A stretch of 57,413 nucleotides of DNA from Coriobacteriia bacterium (lineage in GTDB: Bacteria; Actinomycetota; Coriobacteriia; Coriobacteriales; Atopobiaceae): assembly GCA_003150175.1 (NCBI GenBank), contig QAKZ01000001.1, forward strand, positions 1 to 57,413, written 5' to 3'. Below are positions 17,901 to 28,554 of the stretch, one piece after another (the first letter of the stretch is position 1; each line of letters begins with the position of its first letter). The translations under genes and the position numbers were made by a program. The notes beneath the pieces are model-generated. The model made no database searches. It was not told the origin of the DNA and saw only the letters and a list, made by a program, of their open reading frames with translations.

Positions 17901-20900
17901 CGTTCTTGTCGTCCCAAGCCTTGGAGCCCTTGACCGAGACGGTGGCTCGGCGCTGGTTGTAGATCGTGAACACGCCGTCACCCTCGGCCTCGACGCGGGA
18001 GTCGTAGCCCTCGGGGGCGCCGGACTCGCGCACCTCATAGGTGAACGAGACACCGTGCGAGTCGCGTGCGACAAGGTCCTCCCAGGTGTGAGACCAACCG
18101 GTTTTGTCCGTGAGGTCAGCCTCGGCGACGACCTTCTGGGCGTCGTTCTCGCCGACCGTGAACTGGACGAGCTGCACATGCACGGCAGGGTGCGTTCCGA
18201 CCTCGGCCTCGCCCGCTGCAGTGAGCCAGCGCTTGTTCACGGTGACGCTCGTCTTCGCTTCCTTGACCTCGTGCTTGTTTGTGAGCGAGAAGGACCAGGA
18301 GACGTTGCCGTCCTCCTCGGTGGAGCACTCGGACTTGAGGTCCGAGATATAGTTCTGGGCATCGTCGCCGGTCAGGGCTTCGCGAAGCGAGTAGGTGTAG
18401 GCGTTGTCATTCGCATCGGCGGCGTCGAAATCGTAGCCGCTGTGATACTTCCAGCCGTTGGCGGCGGAGAGCTCGAAGGAGCCGACCTTCTCGGCGGTAT
18501 CCATGGCGCCAGACTTACGGAGCACCTCGACGGTGACGGAGTCAGGACGGATCTGGTCGGCGTCGTCATGGTCGTCCCAGGCCTTCGATGCGCTGATGGA
18601 CACTTTGGCCAGGCGCTTGTTCACCAAGGTGAAGCCGCCCTTGCCGTCGCTTTGCGTCGGCTGCGCGGCGAAGCCCTCGGGGACTTCGGCCTCCTCGACC
18701 TTGTACGTAAAGGTCTGGCCCGACTCGTCGCGCGAGACGAGCTTGTCCCAGGTATAAGACCAGTCGTTGTCCTTGGACAGCGTGACGGCGTCGCCCTCGG
18801 CGGAGAAGGTCTTGCCGCCGTCGGTGCTCTTGAGCAACTGCGCCTTTACCGCAGGATGTTCGCCCTCGTCGGCGTTGCCGGCGGCGTTCAGCCACTCCTT
18901 GCTCACGGTGACGCTCGTGTACTTGTTCTCAGTCTTGTGGCGGTTCGTGGCGCGCAGGACGACGGTCGCGTTGCCGAGCGCGTCGGACTCGCCGGCCTCG
19001 GACGCGTACGAGACCTCGTAGCCGTCGGGGACATTCTTCTCGACGACGCTGTAGGTGTAGGCGTTGCCGTCCGCGTCCTTGGCGGGAAGCCCGGACTCGG
19101 AGAAGGACCAGCCGTTGGACTCGGAGAGCTCGTAGTCCTTAGAGAAGGACGGGTCGATCTCGCCGTTCACCGAACGCACGAGCGAGAGCGTCGCGGAATC
19201 GGGGCGAAGCCGATCGAGGTCGTTGACGTCGTCCCAGACCTTCTGGCCCTTGACGGAAAGAGTGGCCTCGCGGGTGTTCGTCACGGTCCAGGAGTCGCCG
19301 TCATGGGAGGTGCTCGCCTCGTAGCCAGCAGGCACCTCGACCTCGGCGACGGAGTACGAGATCTCCTTGCCGTCCAAGGTCTTCTTTGCGAGGCCGTCGA
19401 AGCTCGCGCTCCAACCGTTGGACTCAGAGAGCTCGGCGACCTTGCCCTCGACCGGGCTCGTCTGGCCGTCAACAGTCTTGTAGAGCTGGACCTTAACGGG
19501 ACCGTGCTCGCCGGTCTCCGCGGTTCCGTTGGAGTTGAGCCAGTGCTTATTCACGCTGACAGAGGTCTTCTCGAAGAGCGCGTGGGAGTTCGTCACCTGG
19601 TAGGACCAGGACTTGTTGCCGTAGTCGTCGGTCTGGGCGGAGAGCTGGTCGACCTTGGAGGTGTAGCCATCGACCGCGCGCTCGCGTACGGTGTAGGTGC
19701 AGGCGTTGCCGGAGGCGTTGGTCAGCTGAAGCTGGTCCCAGAAGGCCGACCAGTTGTTGGAGGCGTTCAGCTCCTTGGTGTCGACGACCTCGTCATCCGC
19801 GCCGGGCGCTTGGCGCACGAGCTCGACCGTGACGGAGTCCGGGCGAATCTGGTCGGCGTCGTCGAAGTCGTCCCAGGCCTTGCTCACGCTCAGCTTGCCG
19901 ACGGCGTCGCGGCGGTTGGTGAGGACCCAGGTGTCGCCCTTGCGCACGGCGTCGCCCTCCTGCGAGTAGCCCGCGGGGATGGAGTCCTTGACCTCCTCGA
20001 CCTTGTACTCATAGCTCGATCCGTAGGAATTGCCGTCGACGTCCTTCTTTGGCAGACCGGTCCAGTTGTAGGTCCACTTGTTCGCGGCGTTGAGCTCGAC
20101 GGGGTCCCCATAGGCGACCCACTCGCCGCCGTCCTTGGACTGATAGAGCTGCGCCTCGACGCTCAGCTTGCTGTGCGCGGAATCGGCCTCGGCGTTGCCG
20201 TACGCGTCGAGCCACTGCTTGGTCACGCTCACGCCGTCGACGACGGGCTCGAGCTTGCCGTGGAAGGGACGCGCGTGGGACTCGGCGGAAGCGGTAACGT
20301 TGTAGCCGATGTAGGTACCGCACGCATTGCCGTTCGTGAGGTTGATGTTCGCATCGGGGGCGAGCGCGCTCGCGACCGCCTCTCCGATGTTGATCGTCGT
20401 GCCGCGGCCGGCGTTGTAGAAGTTGAAGAGCACGAAGCCGGTGTCGTAATCGATCTCGCCGCCGCTTGCCTGTTTTCCGTCGATGATGAGCCGTGTGCGG
20501 GGGATGGTGACGGTGCTCTGCCCCTGCATGTCGACGTTGATGACCATCGAGCACTGGCCCTTGGAGTTCATGCCGTCGATGATCATCTGGTCGCCGATGC
20601 CGTTGAGCTCGGAGGCCGTCATGGAAGTGTAGGCGCAGCCCTTCTCGGCGCTGTAGGTCAGCGTGGCGTGGTTGCCCTCGATCTTCTTGGACACGCCCAC
20701 GTCGGCGACGACCGCCATGGAGGCGGAGCGGGAGAGCGAGTCCGCGTACACGGCGTCGATGTCGATGAAGGGCGCGGACGCGGAGTCGGCGTCCTGGATG
20801 AAGTTCTGCGGGGTGTCGCGCTTGCTTCCGTTGATGGAGAGGCGGCTCCCGTTGTCCACGGCCTCGAACTTGTTGTCGTTGCCTACGACGAAGGTGCCGT

Positions 20901-21648
20901 TGGTACGGCCGTCGAGGTTGCCCGTCGAGTTGTTGAGCTTCTGGACGTAGGTCAGGCCGTAGTAGTTGTAGATGTTGAAGAAGTCGTCGCGCAGGCCGAA
21001 GTTGTTCCCGCCGTTGAGCGTCTTCGCGAGGACGTTGCCGTAGACGTGGCAGTTGTTCGCCGCCTCGTTGAACGCGGTGATGTGGAAGTCGCCCGCAACG
21101 CCGAGCGTGGACTCGGCCTGCGGGTCACGGAACTGGCTGAACTCGCCCGTGGCGGTGAAGGCGTCCTTGGTCGTGTTAACCGAGTAGGTGTAGTTACCAT
21201 ACTGACCCGGGACGAAGCCCGTGGGGCTCGCGGCCGCGCCCTGTTCGGCGACGGCCCTCGCCTGCGCCTCGCTCGACTGAGCAGCGGCATCGGAGTGCTC
21301 AGCGAACGAGGGCACGGCAGGCGCGGCGTCGGCGGGCTCATCTCCAGCTGCCGCATCGGAGGCATCGCCGGCGTCGGCGCCGGGGGCTGCGGAGGCCTCG
21401 TCGGCGCCCTTCGTCTCCGGCTCGACCGTCGAGTCGGCCTCAAGCGGCACGGCGGGCGTCGCCGCGGCGGTCCCGTCGCCGTTCACAGCCGCCGCGAGCT
21501 CATCGGCCACGGCGAGGCCGGCGTTCGCGGGCCACAGCGAGACGACCATCATCACGGACATCGCGATGGCGTAAACCTTCTTTGCAAGGCCAGGCTTGTT
21601 GTTCTTGTCGTTGCGGTTGTTGCGCATATCGTCGTTCCTCTTGGACAT
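14941..21648 (-). CDS. Giant sortase-anchored stalk: choice-of-anchor-A head, 12 CnaB domains
   Basis: 2235-residue cell-wall-anchored surface fibre, probably an adhesin. A signal peptide (about 1-48, after a basic, Asn-rich start) is followed by an acidic Ala/Pro linker to about residue 145. Next is a choice-of-anchor-A domain (about 150-470, LGVAGDFHITAFNEA). Then come twelve CnaB-type domains, each with a Lys near the start (V.K.W) and Asn near the end (VTN.H or TNRR), as needed for isopeptide bonds. An FctA-like domain follows (PKIVKRLDGRALEAGEFKFQL), then two SpaA-like domains, a Thr/Arg/Asp-rich wall spacer, the sorting signal IPQTGDTSAS, a membrane helix and WRKSR. The ATG lies three bases after the stop of the upstream surface gene, and GAGGAGG spans that stop. 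No sortase is present in this window. The ligand is unknown. Confidence 0.93.
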   Translation of the reverse strand: MSKRNDDMRNNRNDKNNKPGLAKKVYAIAMSVMMVVSLWPANAGLAVADELAAAVNGDGTAAATPAVPLEADSTVEPETKGADEASAAPGADAGDASDAAAGDEPADAAPAVPSFAEHSDAAAQSSEAQARAVAEQGAAASPTGFVPGQYGNYTYSVNTTKDAFTATGEFSQFRDPQAESTLGVAGDFHITAFNEAANNCHVYGNVLAKTLNGGNNFGLRDDFFNIYNYYGLTYVQKLNNSTGNLDGRTNGTFVVGNDNKFEAVDNGSRLSINGSKRDTPQNFIQDADSASAPFIDIDAVYADSLSRSASMAVVADVGVSKKIEGNHATLTYSAEKGCAYTSMTASELNGIGDQMIIDGMNSKGQCSMVINVDMQGQSTVTIPRTRLIIDGKQASGGEIDYDTGFVLFNFYNAGRGTTINIGEAVASALAPDANINLTNGNACGTYIGYNVTASAESHARPFHGKLEPVVDGVSVTKQWLDAYGNAEADSAHSKLSVEAQLYQSKDGGEWVAYGDPVELNAANKWTYNWTGLPKKDVDGNSYGSSYEYKVEEVKDSIPAGYSQEGDAVRKGDTWVLTNRRDAVGKLSVSKAWDDFDDADQIRPDSVTVELVRQAPGADDEVVDTKELNASNNWSAFWDQLQLTNASGNACTYTVRERAVDGYTSKVDQLSAQTDDYGNKSWSYQVTNSHALFEKTSVSVNKHWLNSNGTAETGEHGPVKVQLYKTVDGQTSPVEGKVAELSESNGWSASFDGLAKKTLDGKEISYSVAEVEVPAGYEASTSHDGDSWTVTNTREATLSVKGQKVWDDVNDLDRLRPDSATLSLVRSVNGEIDPSFSKDYELSESNGWSFSESGLPAKDADGNAYTYSVVEKNVPDGYEVSYASEAGESDALGNATVVLRATNRHKTENKYTSVTVSKEWLNAAGNADEGEHPAVKAQLLKSTDGGKTFSAEGDAVTLSKDNDWSYTWDKLVSRDESGQTFTYKVEEAEVPEGFAAQPTQSDGKGGFTLVNKRLAKVSISASKAWDDHDDADQIRPDSVTVEVLRKSGAMDTAEKVGSFELSAANGWKYHSGYDFDAADANDNAYTYSLREALTGDDAQNYISDLKSECSTEEDGNVSWSFSLTNKHEVKEAKTSVTVNKRWLTAAGEAEVGTHPAVHVQLVQFTVGENDAQKVVAEADLTDKTGWSHTWEDLVARDSHGVSFTYEVRESGAPEGYDSRVEAEGDGVFTIYNQRRATVSVKGSKAWDDKNDVDHKRPGSVRVTLRRSVDGGAVENVKSYELSEANGWSFSEEGLPAQDKDGKEYAYSLAETKVDGYEEPSIASECATDAAGNVSYSFKVTNTHRVESHKTNVMVNKSWLNAAGNPDEGEHPAVKAQLYKRHVEGGSIFEEPVDGPVELSAANNWSYTWADQVERDEDGVTYTYDVREVECPDGFAPEATTSADNSFTLVNNREATVSVAAQKSWADDGDADGVRPDSVTVRVKRSVAGGQPEDTGTVLTLVEDNGWHAEADGLPAADADGNAYEYQLVEDPIEGYEGTAKTSESVDPSTGVKTFSVELTNRHERQKTKVVVSKAWDDEDNQDGIRPQKVTVALKRTVEGTEATEDVQQIELNGQNGWKAEVDDLPVNGVIDGRKGKFAYTVEEARVDGYEGKVELAKQADGSYSFAVTNRHEAAKTSVNVRKVWDDGDDIDRLRPESVKAQLCVKQADGQVVPVEGVDPVILNENNNWSAGWTDLDARKDGEDIQYTVQEVEVPDGYEVEVSDGVSDDDGASYTYTMTNKHQTEECDFSLTGYSVASVSDILQPDDGCYVDPKIVKRLDGRALEAGEFKFQLVDEKTGEVVSTASNDESGMVDFDKAANVAPDGMDASCLKFTKEGTYSYIVKEVSESKDPSIDYSNEVVKFVVQVTRDSDGRLVADGGTYYYENAGSTLSKELPPDEHPTITNSVEPISLSLRKTDADGTKDLSGATYGLYKADDNAKVAEAVSGEDGTMVFTSADMPISEGVKYYFLEISAPDGYLLDKTPTSAFTIGHSGTGSSIEYHATFDDGHVSESATFGQTIAIDCGTVTDKSFGIVLSKVDADGKGIKGAKLEVREATGSKAIDSWESNGAGHVLSGVQPGVKYVFHEASAPSGYAQASDVEFTVDASGKVSIVSGGKATVSGKGVVNAYAGDASLTMIDYKKDEKVDHKTTERSEPRTTTKDRSIPQTGDTSASPLWLVVAAIVVTVAGFYFWRKSR

Positions 21649-21651
21649 CGC

Positions 21652-23730
21652 TTACGCCTCCTCGTTCTCGGAGGTACGGCGCTTCCTAGCAAGAAGGGCA
21701 AGGAGCGCCACGACCGCCGCCAGGACAGCGGCGCCGACGCCGTAGGCCCACACGGGCAGGCCGCGGCTCGCCTCGGCACCGGCCAGAGGCGTCTGGTCGT
21801 CGTCGATGCGCTCCTCGTCGGCGGTGTTGCCGTTGGGGGCCAGCGGCTCGCCCTGGTCCGCGGAACCGACACTGGTGCCGCCAGCGCCGCCCGCCCCGTT
21901 GCCGCCGTCGGCGTTGCCGCCGGTCAGCGTGGTGTAGGGAGCAGTGGCGGCCAAGCCACCGTTGCCGCCCGTGGCGCCGCGGTTGACGGTCACGCCGCCA
22001 TCGGTCCCGTCGACGATGTAGTACGTGACTCCGCCGTCCGTAACCACGGTGCGGTGAACGGTGGTGTTGCCCTGGGCGAGCGCGCCGGGCACGGCGTAGT
22101 AGATCGTGTAGGTACGGTAGGGGGCGTAGTAGCCGTGCGAGATCGCGGCCTCCTGGCCAGAAAGCCGCGCGTAGGTGACACCGTCGGCGTCAACGGTCTC
22201 GGGCCCCGTGATGGAGAGGGGCTCCCCCGCCGGGTCGCAGGACTGCGTCGAGGTGCCGAGGACGTTGCCCGTGACGGCGTCGACGTAGCGGACCGTGACG
22301 TCATAGGCTGCGGGCGCCTTCACATCGGAGCGCACGTAGTAGGCGGTGTCCGCGTTCAGGCGGCCGGTCCCGTGGTCGCCCCAGGCGTACGAATAGCTCG
22401 AGGGGCCCTGGAGCGTGTAGGTATAGCCGTCCTTCTGGATGGTCGAGGGCAGCTCGATGCTCGCGCCCGCGTCCTCCGAGAAGGTCGCGGACTTGGAGTC
22501 GGTGACGCTCACGCTGATGTTGCCGTTGCCGTCAGGGGCGACGAGCGCGAGGTTGACGGCATAGGTGAGCTCGTTTTTCTGGGTCCGGTACGTGAGGGTG
22601 TAGGTGGACGCTCCTCCATAGGAAAGCGCGAGGGATGCGGCCTCGTCGGCGGAGTAGGTCCTCCCGGCGTCGTCGACGGCGCCGGTGAGCTCATACTGCA
22701 GGACGCCGGACTCGCCTGCCTGCGAGAACACGCGCGCAGGGGCGTAGTTGTAGCCCGCCGCCCCAACCGAGACGGAGTCCGCCATGAGCTGACGGCCGTC
22801 CTCAGCGACGTAAACGACCTTGACGTCGCGCTTCTCGGTAGACGCGCCGCGGGCACAGCGCGCGGTGGCGTCGGGCTGCTCGGCGGAGACGGTGACCGTG
22901 CCGGCAGATCCGATGATCGGGCGCCAGTAGTACCCGTTCGCCTCGATTTTGTCGCGCACGGTGTAGGTCTGGGGTTTGCCGGGCTCCACGGTGCCCAAAG
23001 GCTCGGAGTCTAGCACGTTGCCGACCTCGTCGACGTAGGCGACGCTCGCCGCGGTGCCCGTGGCAGAGGTCCGCTCGTAGTCGACGTAGAGGACGCCGTC
23101 CCTGGGCACGGGCGCGGCTTTGCTCGCGCCGCCCTTGAGACGGTAGGTCGCCCCGTCGCGCGAGACCAAGCGCGGCGCGGCGATCGGCGAGGTCTCCTGC
23201 CCCGCCGGTGCGGTGCGGATGGCCACCATCGAGTCGGCGACGCCGCCCACGGGCTGTCCGTCGACCGTCATGCACACGGCATAGACGTTCGCGGAGTAGA
23301 CCGGGCTCTTCGCGTCGCCGTCCTTGGTATAGAAGTCGAGCGCGACGCCGCCGCTGTGCGATGCGATGTAGCCGGCGTCCGCCTTGAGCTGGACGACGCC
23401 CGCCGCGTCGGATGCGTTGTCGAAGGTGTAGGTGAGCGGGTCTTTGTTGGCCTTCTGGCCGTTGACCGTCACATCGGCGTAGAGCGTCCGGCCACCGAGG
23501 CCGATGACGGTCGCCGCGTCGAAGGCGCCTCCGCCGAGGGAGGAGGTGTCCATGCCGCTCATTGCGACCCCGGAGGCGTCCTGCGCCGCATACGCCACGC
23601 GGGCGCCGAGCGCGCCCGCCATCCCATCCCCAGCGCCGTGCGCGGCCACGGGAGCCGCGAGGCAGAGCGAGAGGCCGAGCGAGAGCGAGAGGCCCGCGGC
23701 CAGCGCCGCGCGGTTGCTGCGATTAGGCAA
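21652..23730 (-). CDS. Secreted membrane-anchored surface protein with MucBP-like domains
   Basis: 692-residue extracellular protein, first gene of the surface-fibre operon. An N-terminal signal peptide (NRSNRAALAAGLSLSLGLSL...) precedes a beta-rich domain. Repeats resembling MucBP/YPVY domains follow: ASVAYVDEVGNVLDSEPLG, VKVVYVAEDGRQLMADSVS and VTVRYVDAVTGNVLGTSTQ. A Gly/Asn-rich linker leads to the acidic DDDQTPLAGAEASRGLP, one membrane helix and RKRRTSENEEA. There is no LPXTG; the TPLAG stretch just before the helix is a variant seen in some pilus-like proteins, so sortase processing is uncertain. The start must be TTG at 23730: an in-frame stop lies one codon further up, and there is no other start before the signal peptide. 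It is probably a cofactor or base of the 2235-residue stalk encoded next. Confidence 0.85.
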   Translation of the reverse strand: MPNRSNRAALAAGLSLSLGLSLCLAAPVAAHGAGDGMAGALGARVAYAAQDASGVAMSGMDTSSLGGGAFDAATVIGLGGRTLYADVTVNGQKANKDPLTYTFDNASDAAGVVQLKADAGYIASHSGGVALDFYTKDGDAKSPVYSANVYAVCMTVDGQPVGGVADSMVAIRTAPAGQETSPIAAPRLVSRDGATYRLKGGASKAAPVPRDGVLYVDYERTSATGTAASVAYVDEVGNVLDSEPLGTVEPGKPQTYTVRDKIEANGYYWRPIIGSAGTVTVSAEQPDATARCARGASTEKRDVKVVYVAEDGRQLMADSVSVGAAGYNYAPARVFSQAGESGVLQYELTGAVDDAGRTYSADEAASLALSYGGASTYTLTYRTQKNELTYAVNLALVAPDGNGNISVSVTDSKSATFSEDAGASIELPSTIQKDGYTYTLQGPSSYSYAWGDHGTGRLNADTAYYVRSDVKAPAAYDVTVRYVDAVTGNVLGTSTQSCDPAGEPLSITGPETVDADGVTYARLSGQEAAISHGYYAPYRTYTIYYAVPGALAQGNTTVHRTVVTDGGVTYYIVDGTDGGVTVNRGATGGNGGLAATAPYTTLTGGNADGGNGAGGAGGTSVGSADQGEPLAPNGNTADEERIDDDQTPLAGAEASRGLPVWAYGVGAAVLAAVVALLALLARKRRTSENEEA

Positions 23731-23900
23731 TCTTTACTCAGGATTCTAGCTTGAAGAAAACCTTAACGCTATATTCAATTCAAGATTCCGCAGTTGTCTC
23801 GAGAGTTCTCGTCAGGTTTCTTGAGTCTGATCAATATCAAACATCTACTGGTTACGACCACTCGGTCACCCGACAGGAGTCAAGCCTATTTGACCGACGC

Positions 23901-24245
23901 CTACTCCTCGCCGAACGCCTCGACAATGGCCTGGTACTGCTCCTCGACGGCGGGGAACATCTCGGGCGCGCGGCCCATCTCGCCGCCGCGGAGCTCCTCG
24001 GTGATCGCGTACGTCGGCTCATAGAGGTTCGTCAGCCCGAGGTTCTGGCAGATGCCCTTGAGGGTATGCGCGGCCAGGAAGGCGTCCCTGGCGTTGCCCG
24101 CCGCGAGCGCCTCCTTGAGCTTGGGGAAGCTGTCGCCCTCGAGGAACTTGCCGGCGAAACGCTCGACGAGCGCCTCGCTCATGAGCCGGTTGAGCACGCC
24201 GTCGTAGTCGGCGCCGATCTTCTTGTACGCATTGCGAACGTCCAT
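23901..24245 (-). CDS. Hpt-domain phosphotransfer protein
   Basis: 114-residue stand-alone histidine phosphotransfer protein. The phosphorylatable His is in FLAAHTLKGICQNLGL, with the usual Lys at +3 and Gly at +4, inside a four-helix bundle. Such proteins carry phosphate from the receiver domain of a hybrid kinase to a second receiver. Both partners are encoded just upstream on the same strand: a hybrid kinase with a C-terminal receiver and a GGDEF-REC-HD-GYP protein. The 70-base gap to the latter suggests one transcript. AAGGAGTCACATCC before the ATG is a good ribosome binding site. Confidence 0.92.
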   Translation of the reverse strand: MDVRNAYKKIGADYDGVLNRLMSEALVERFAGKFLEGDSFPKLKEALAAGNARDAFLAAHTLKGICQNLGLTNLYEPTYAITEELRGGEMGRAPEMFPAVEEQYQAIVEAFGEE

Positions 24246-24315
24246 GGATGTGACTCCTTGGTCAGGATCAAGTGTATGTGCGAGCGGCGGATGCCGCGTC
24301 AGTTCTTATTTGCGC

Positions 24316-26205
24316 TCAGACTACTGCAGCCTTGAGGGGGGGCAGCTCGCGGCCGATATCGTCCTTGATGCGGTCGCCGACGTCGACGAGGCACTCCATG
24401 AGCAGCGGGTTGAAGGCGCCGCACTCCCCGTCCGCGATCATCCGCATGGCCTTCTCGTGCGGGATCGCCTTTTTGTACACACGCTCGCTCGTGAGCGCGT
24501 CGTAGACGTCGGCTACGCTCACGACCTGCGCCTCGATGGGAATCTGGTCGCCCTTGAGCCCCTCGGGGTAGCCGCGGCCGTCCCAGCGCTCATGATGGTA
24601 GTGGCAGATGGCCTTAGCCGTCTGCATGAGCGCGTCGTCCTTGTACTGGTTGAGGTTCTCGAGCATCTGCGCGCCGATGGCGGCGTGCGTCTTCATAACC
24701 TCGAACTCCTCGGCGGTCAGGCGCACGGGCTTGTTCAGGATGGCGTCGGGGGTGGCCATCTTGCCGATGCCGTGCAGCGTGGAGGCCATGGCGATGGTCG
24801 AGCGGCGGGCGCCGGTGAGCTCGTACTTGTCGGTCTTCTGCACGAGCCGCTCGAGGAGGATCTCGGTCAGGTTGCGGATGTGCAGGACGTGCAGGCCGCT
24901 CTCGCCATTGCGCAGCTCCATGGAGCTCGCCATGATGTCGACGAGCATGCGGCTCTCGCGCTCGCGCTCGTAGAACTGCTGCGAGAGCAGCGAGGACAGC
25001 CGGCGCTGCTTGGCGTAGAGATGCATGATGTTGCTCACGCGGTGGCGCACGACGCGGATGTCGAACGGGCGGCTGATGTAGTCGGAGGCGCCCAGCTCGT
25101 AGGCATTGAGCACGGCCTCTTGCTTGTCCTCGCTCGAGATCATGATGACGGGGATGTCGTCGATGATGCCGTCGCGCGACATCTGCGAGAGCACCTCGAA
25201 GCCGTTGATGCCGGGCATCATGATGTCGAGCAACACGAGCGAGATGAGCTCCCCGTGCTGGCGGATCGCTTCGAGGCCGTCCTCGCCGGAGGCCGCCTCA
25301 AGGATGTCGTAGTCGTCCTTGAGCATCTCGCGCAGGATCTCGCGGTTCATCTCGGAGTCGTCGACGATGAGCACGAGCGGCTTGTGGTACTCGGGCAGGT
25401 TCGGCAGGTCAGCCTCGGTGACCACGGCCTCCTTGTGCTGCTTGGCGCGGTACATGAGCTTATCCGCGGAGCGCACGGAGTCCTTGATGGTGCGCCCGGC
25501 CGCGAGCACGCCGCCCACCGACACCGCGAGCTTGAGCGTCGGGTAGCCGTGGACGGTCGTCTCTGCCACCTTGCGGGCGAGGGTCCGGAGCTTGTTGCGG
25601 AAGTCGTCGCGGCCGATCCCCGGCAAGACGAGCACGAACTCGTCGCCGCCGTAGCGCACGAGCATGTCGGTGTCGCGGATGCAGGAGCGTATGGCGCGCG
25701 CGGCCGCCTTGATGGCGAGGTCGCCGGCATGGTGGCCCAGCGTGTCGTTGACCAGCTTGAAGTCGTCGAGGTCGAAGATCGCGACGCCGGCGGCGATGAA
25801 CTGGTGGCGAAGCCTGTCCTCGTAGAAGCGCCGGTTGTAGACCCCGGAGAGCGCGTCGTGGTACAGAAGCTCGCCCATGACCTTGCCGTCACCGTTGACA
25901 TCGAGCGGCTGCGCAAAGAAGAACACGCGCGGCTCACCATCGACCTCGACGTAGCGCGCCGTCGCTCGGTGGCAGTCGTCGCCCATCCGAAGCGACCTCG
26001 TCTGCTCCCCGCCGTTGTCGAGGACGTCGAGCGCGACCTTGCGCATACAGGGGCAGGAATTCCCGCACATGATGCAGTAGTCGGTGTCCTCGAGGGTCTT
26101 CCGATCGAGGATCTCGACCACCGGGTAGAGGTCGCTGTACTTGAGGACCTCCTCGTCGGCCTCCAAGCGGGTCATCCGCACCACGTGGTCATCGGTTTCG
26201 CTCAT
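24316..26205 (-). CDS. GGDEF - receiver - HD-GYP c-di-GMP protein
   Basis: 629-residue cytoplasmic signalling protein. Order: a PAS-like N-terminal domain with a Cys cluster (YCIMCGNSCPCMRK plus a later Cys-His, about residues 40-90); a diguanylate cyclase domain with an intact YGGDEF motif (about 130-290); a receiver with DDSEMNRE and the phospho-acceptor in VLLDIMMPG (about 300-420), where the usual Lys of the KPF motif is Arg (ISRPFD); and a C-terminal HD-GYP domain. In the last, the HD doublet is HG (TLHGIGK) although HHERWDGRGYPEG is intact, so hydrolysis of c-di-GMP is doubtful. The ATG at 26205 has GGGAAG upstream; an ATG 22 codons earlier is less likely. It is probably the output of the phosphorelay with the Hpt protein. 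Confidence 0.92.
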   Translation of the reverse strand: MSETDDHVVRMTRLEADEEVLKYSDLYPVVEILDRKTLEDTDYCIMCGNSCPCMRKVALDVLDNGGEQTRSLRMGDDCHRATARYVEVDGEPRVFFFAQPLDVNGDGKVMGELLYHDALSGVYNRRFYEDRLRHQFIAAGVAIFDLDDFKLVNDTLGHHAGDLAIKAAARAIRSCIRDTDMLVRYGGDEFVLVLPGIGRDDFRNKLRTLARKVAETTVHGYPTLKLAVSVGGVLAAGRTIKDSVRSADKLMYRAKQHKEAVVTEADLPNLPEYHKPLVLIVDDSEMNREILREMLKDDYDILEAASGEDGLEAIRQHGELISLVLLDIMMPGINGFEVLSQMSRDGIIDDIPVIMISSEDKQEAVLNAYELGASDYISRPFDIRVVRHRVSNIMHLYAKQRRLSSLLSQQFYERERESRMLVDIMASSMELRNGESGLHVLHIRNLTEILLERLVQKTDKYELTGARRSTIAMASTLHGIGKMATPDAILNKPVRLTAEEFEVMKTHAAIGAQMLENLNQYKDDALMQTAKAICHYHHERWDGRGYPEGLKGDQIPIEAQVVSVADVYDALTSERVYKKAIPHEKAMRMIADGECGAFNPLLMECLVDVGDRIKDDIGRELPPLKAAVV

Positions 26206-26418
26206 AGGGAACTTCCCTTTGTGTCCATTGATTTCCCGGCCCTGCGCAGTCGCGGCCAGGGCGCTGTGCAAACAACGCTAAGGATAGCGCAGAGCACGAC
26301 CGATCCCGCGGGGAGGGCGCCGTAATCGAAAGATTGATCGCAAGCGGGCGGCTTCGCGACGCGCGCGGGGCGGTCACGCCGAATAAGCGCCCCTCTGTCC
26401 GCGGCGCACACGCCCAGA

Positions 26419-28546
<2,128 letters not shown>

Positions 28547-28554
<8 letters not shown>

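Noticed and set aside
17509..23013. A 5.5-kb open frame on the plus strand opposite the surface-protein operon, and a 2.2-kb one at 15091-17331.
   Set aside because: They are antisense to genes with clear domains. Their translations are Val/Arg/Leu/Gly-biased without domains, as expected opposite GC-rich codons with few T-A-starting triplets.
24223..26325. A 700-codon plus-strand frame opposite the GGDEF protein, and a 451-codon one at 11647-13002.
   Set aside because: Both lie opposite strongly supported genes and show no domain or motif.
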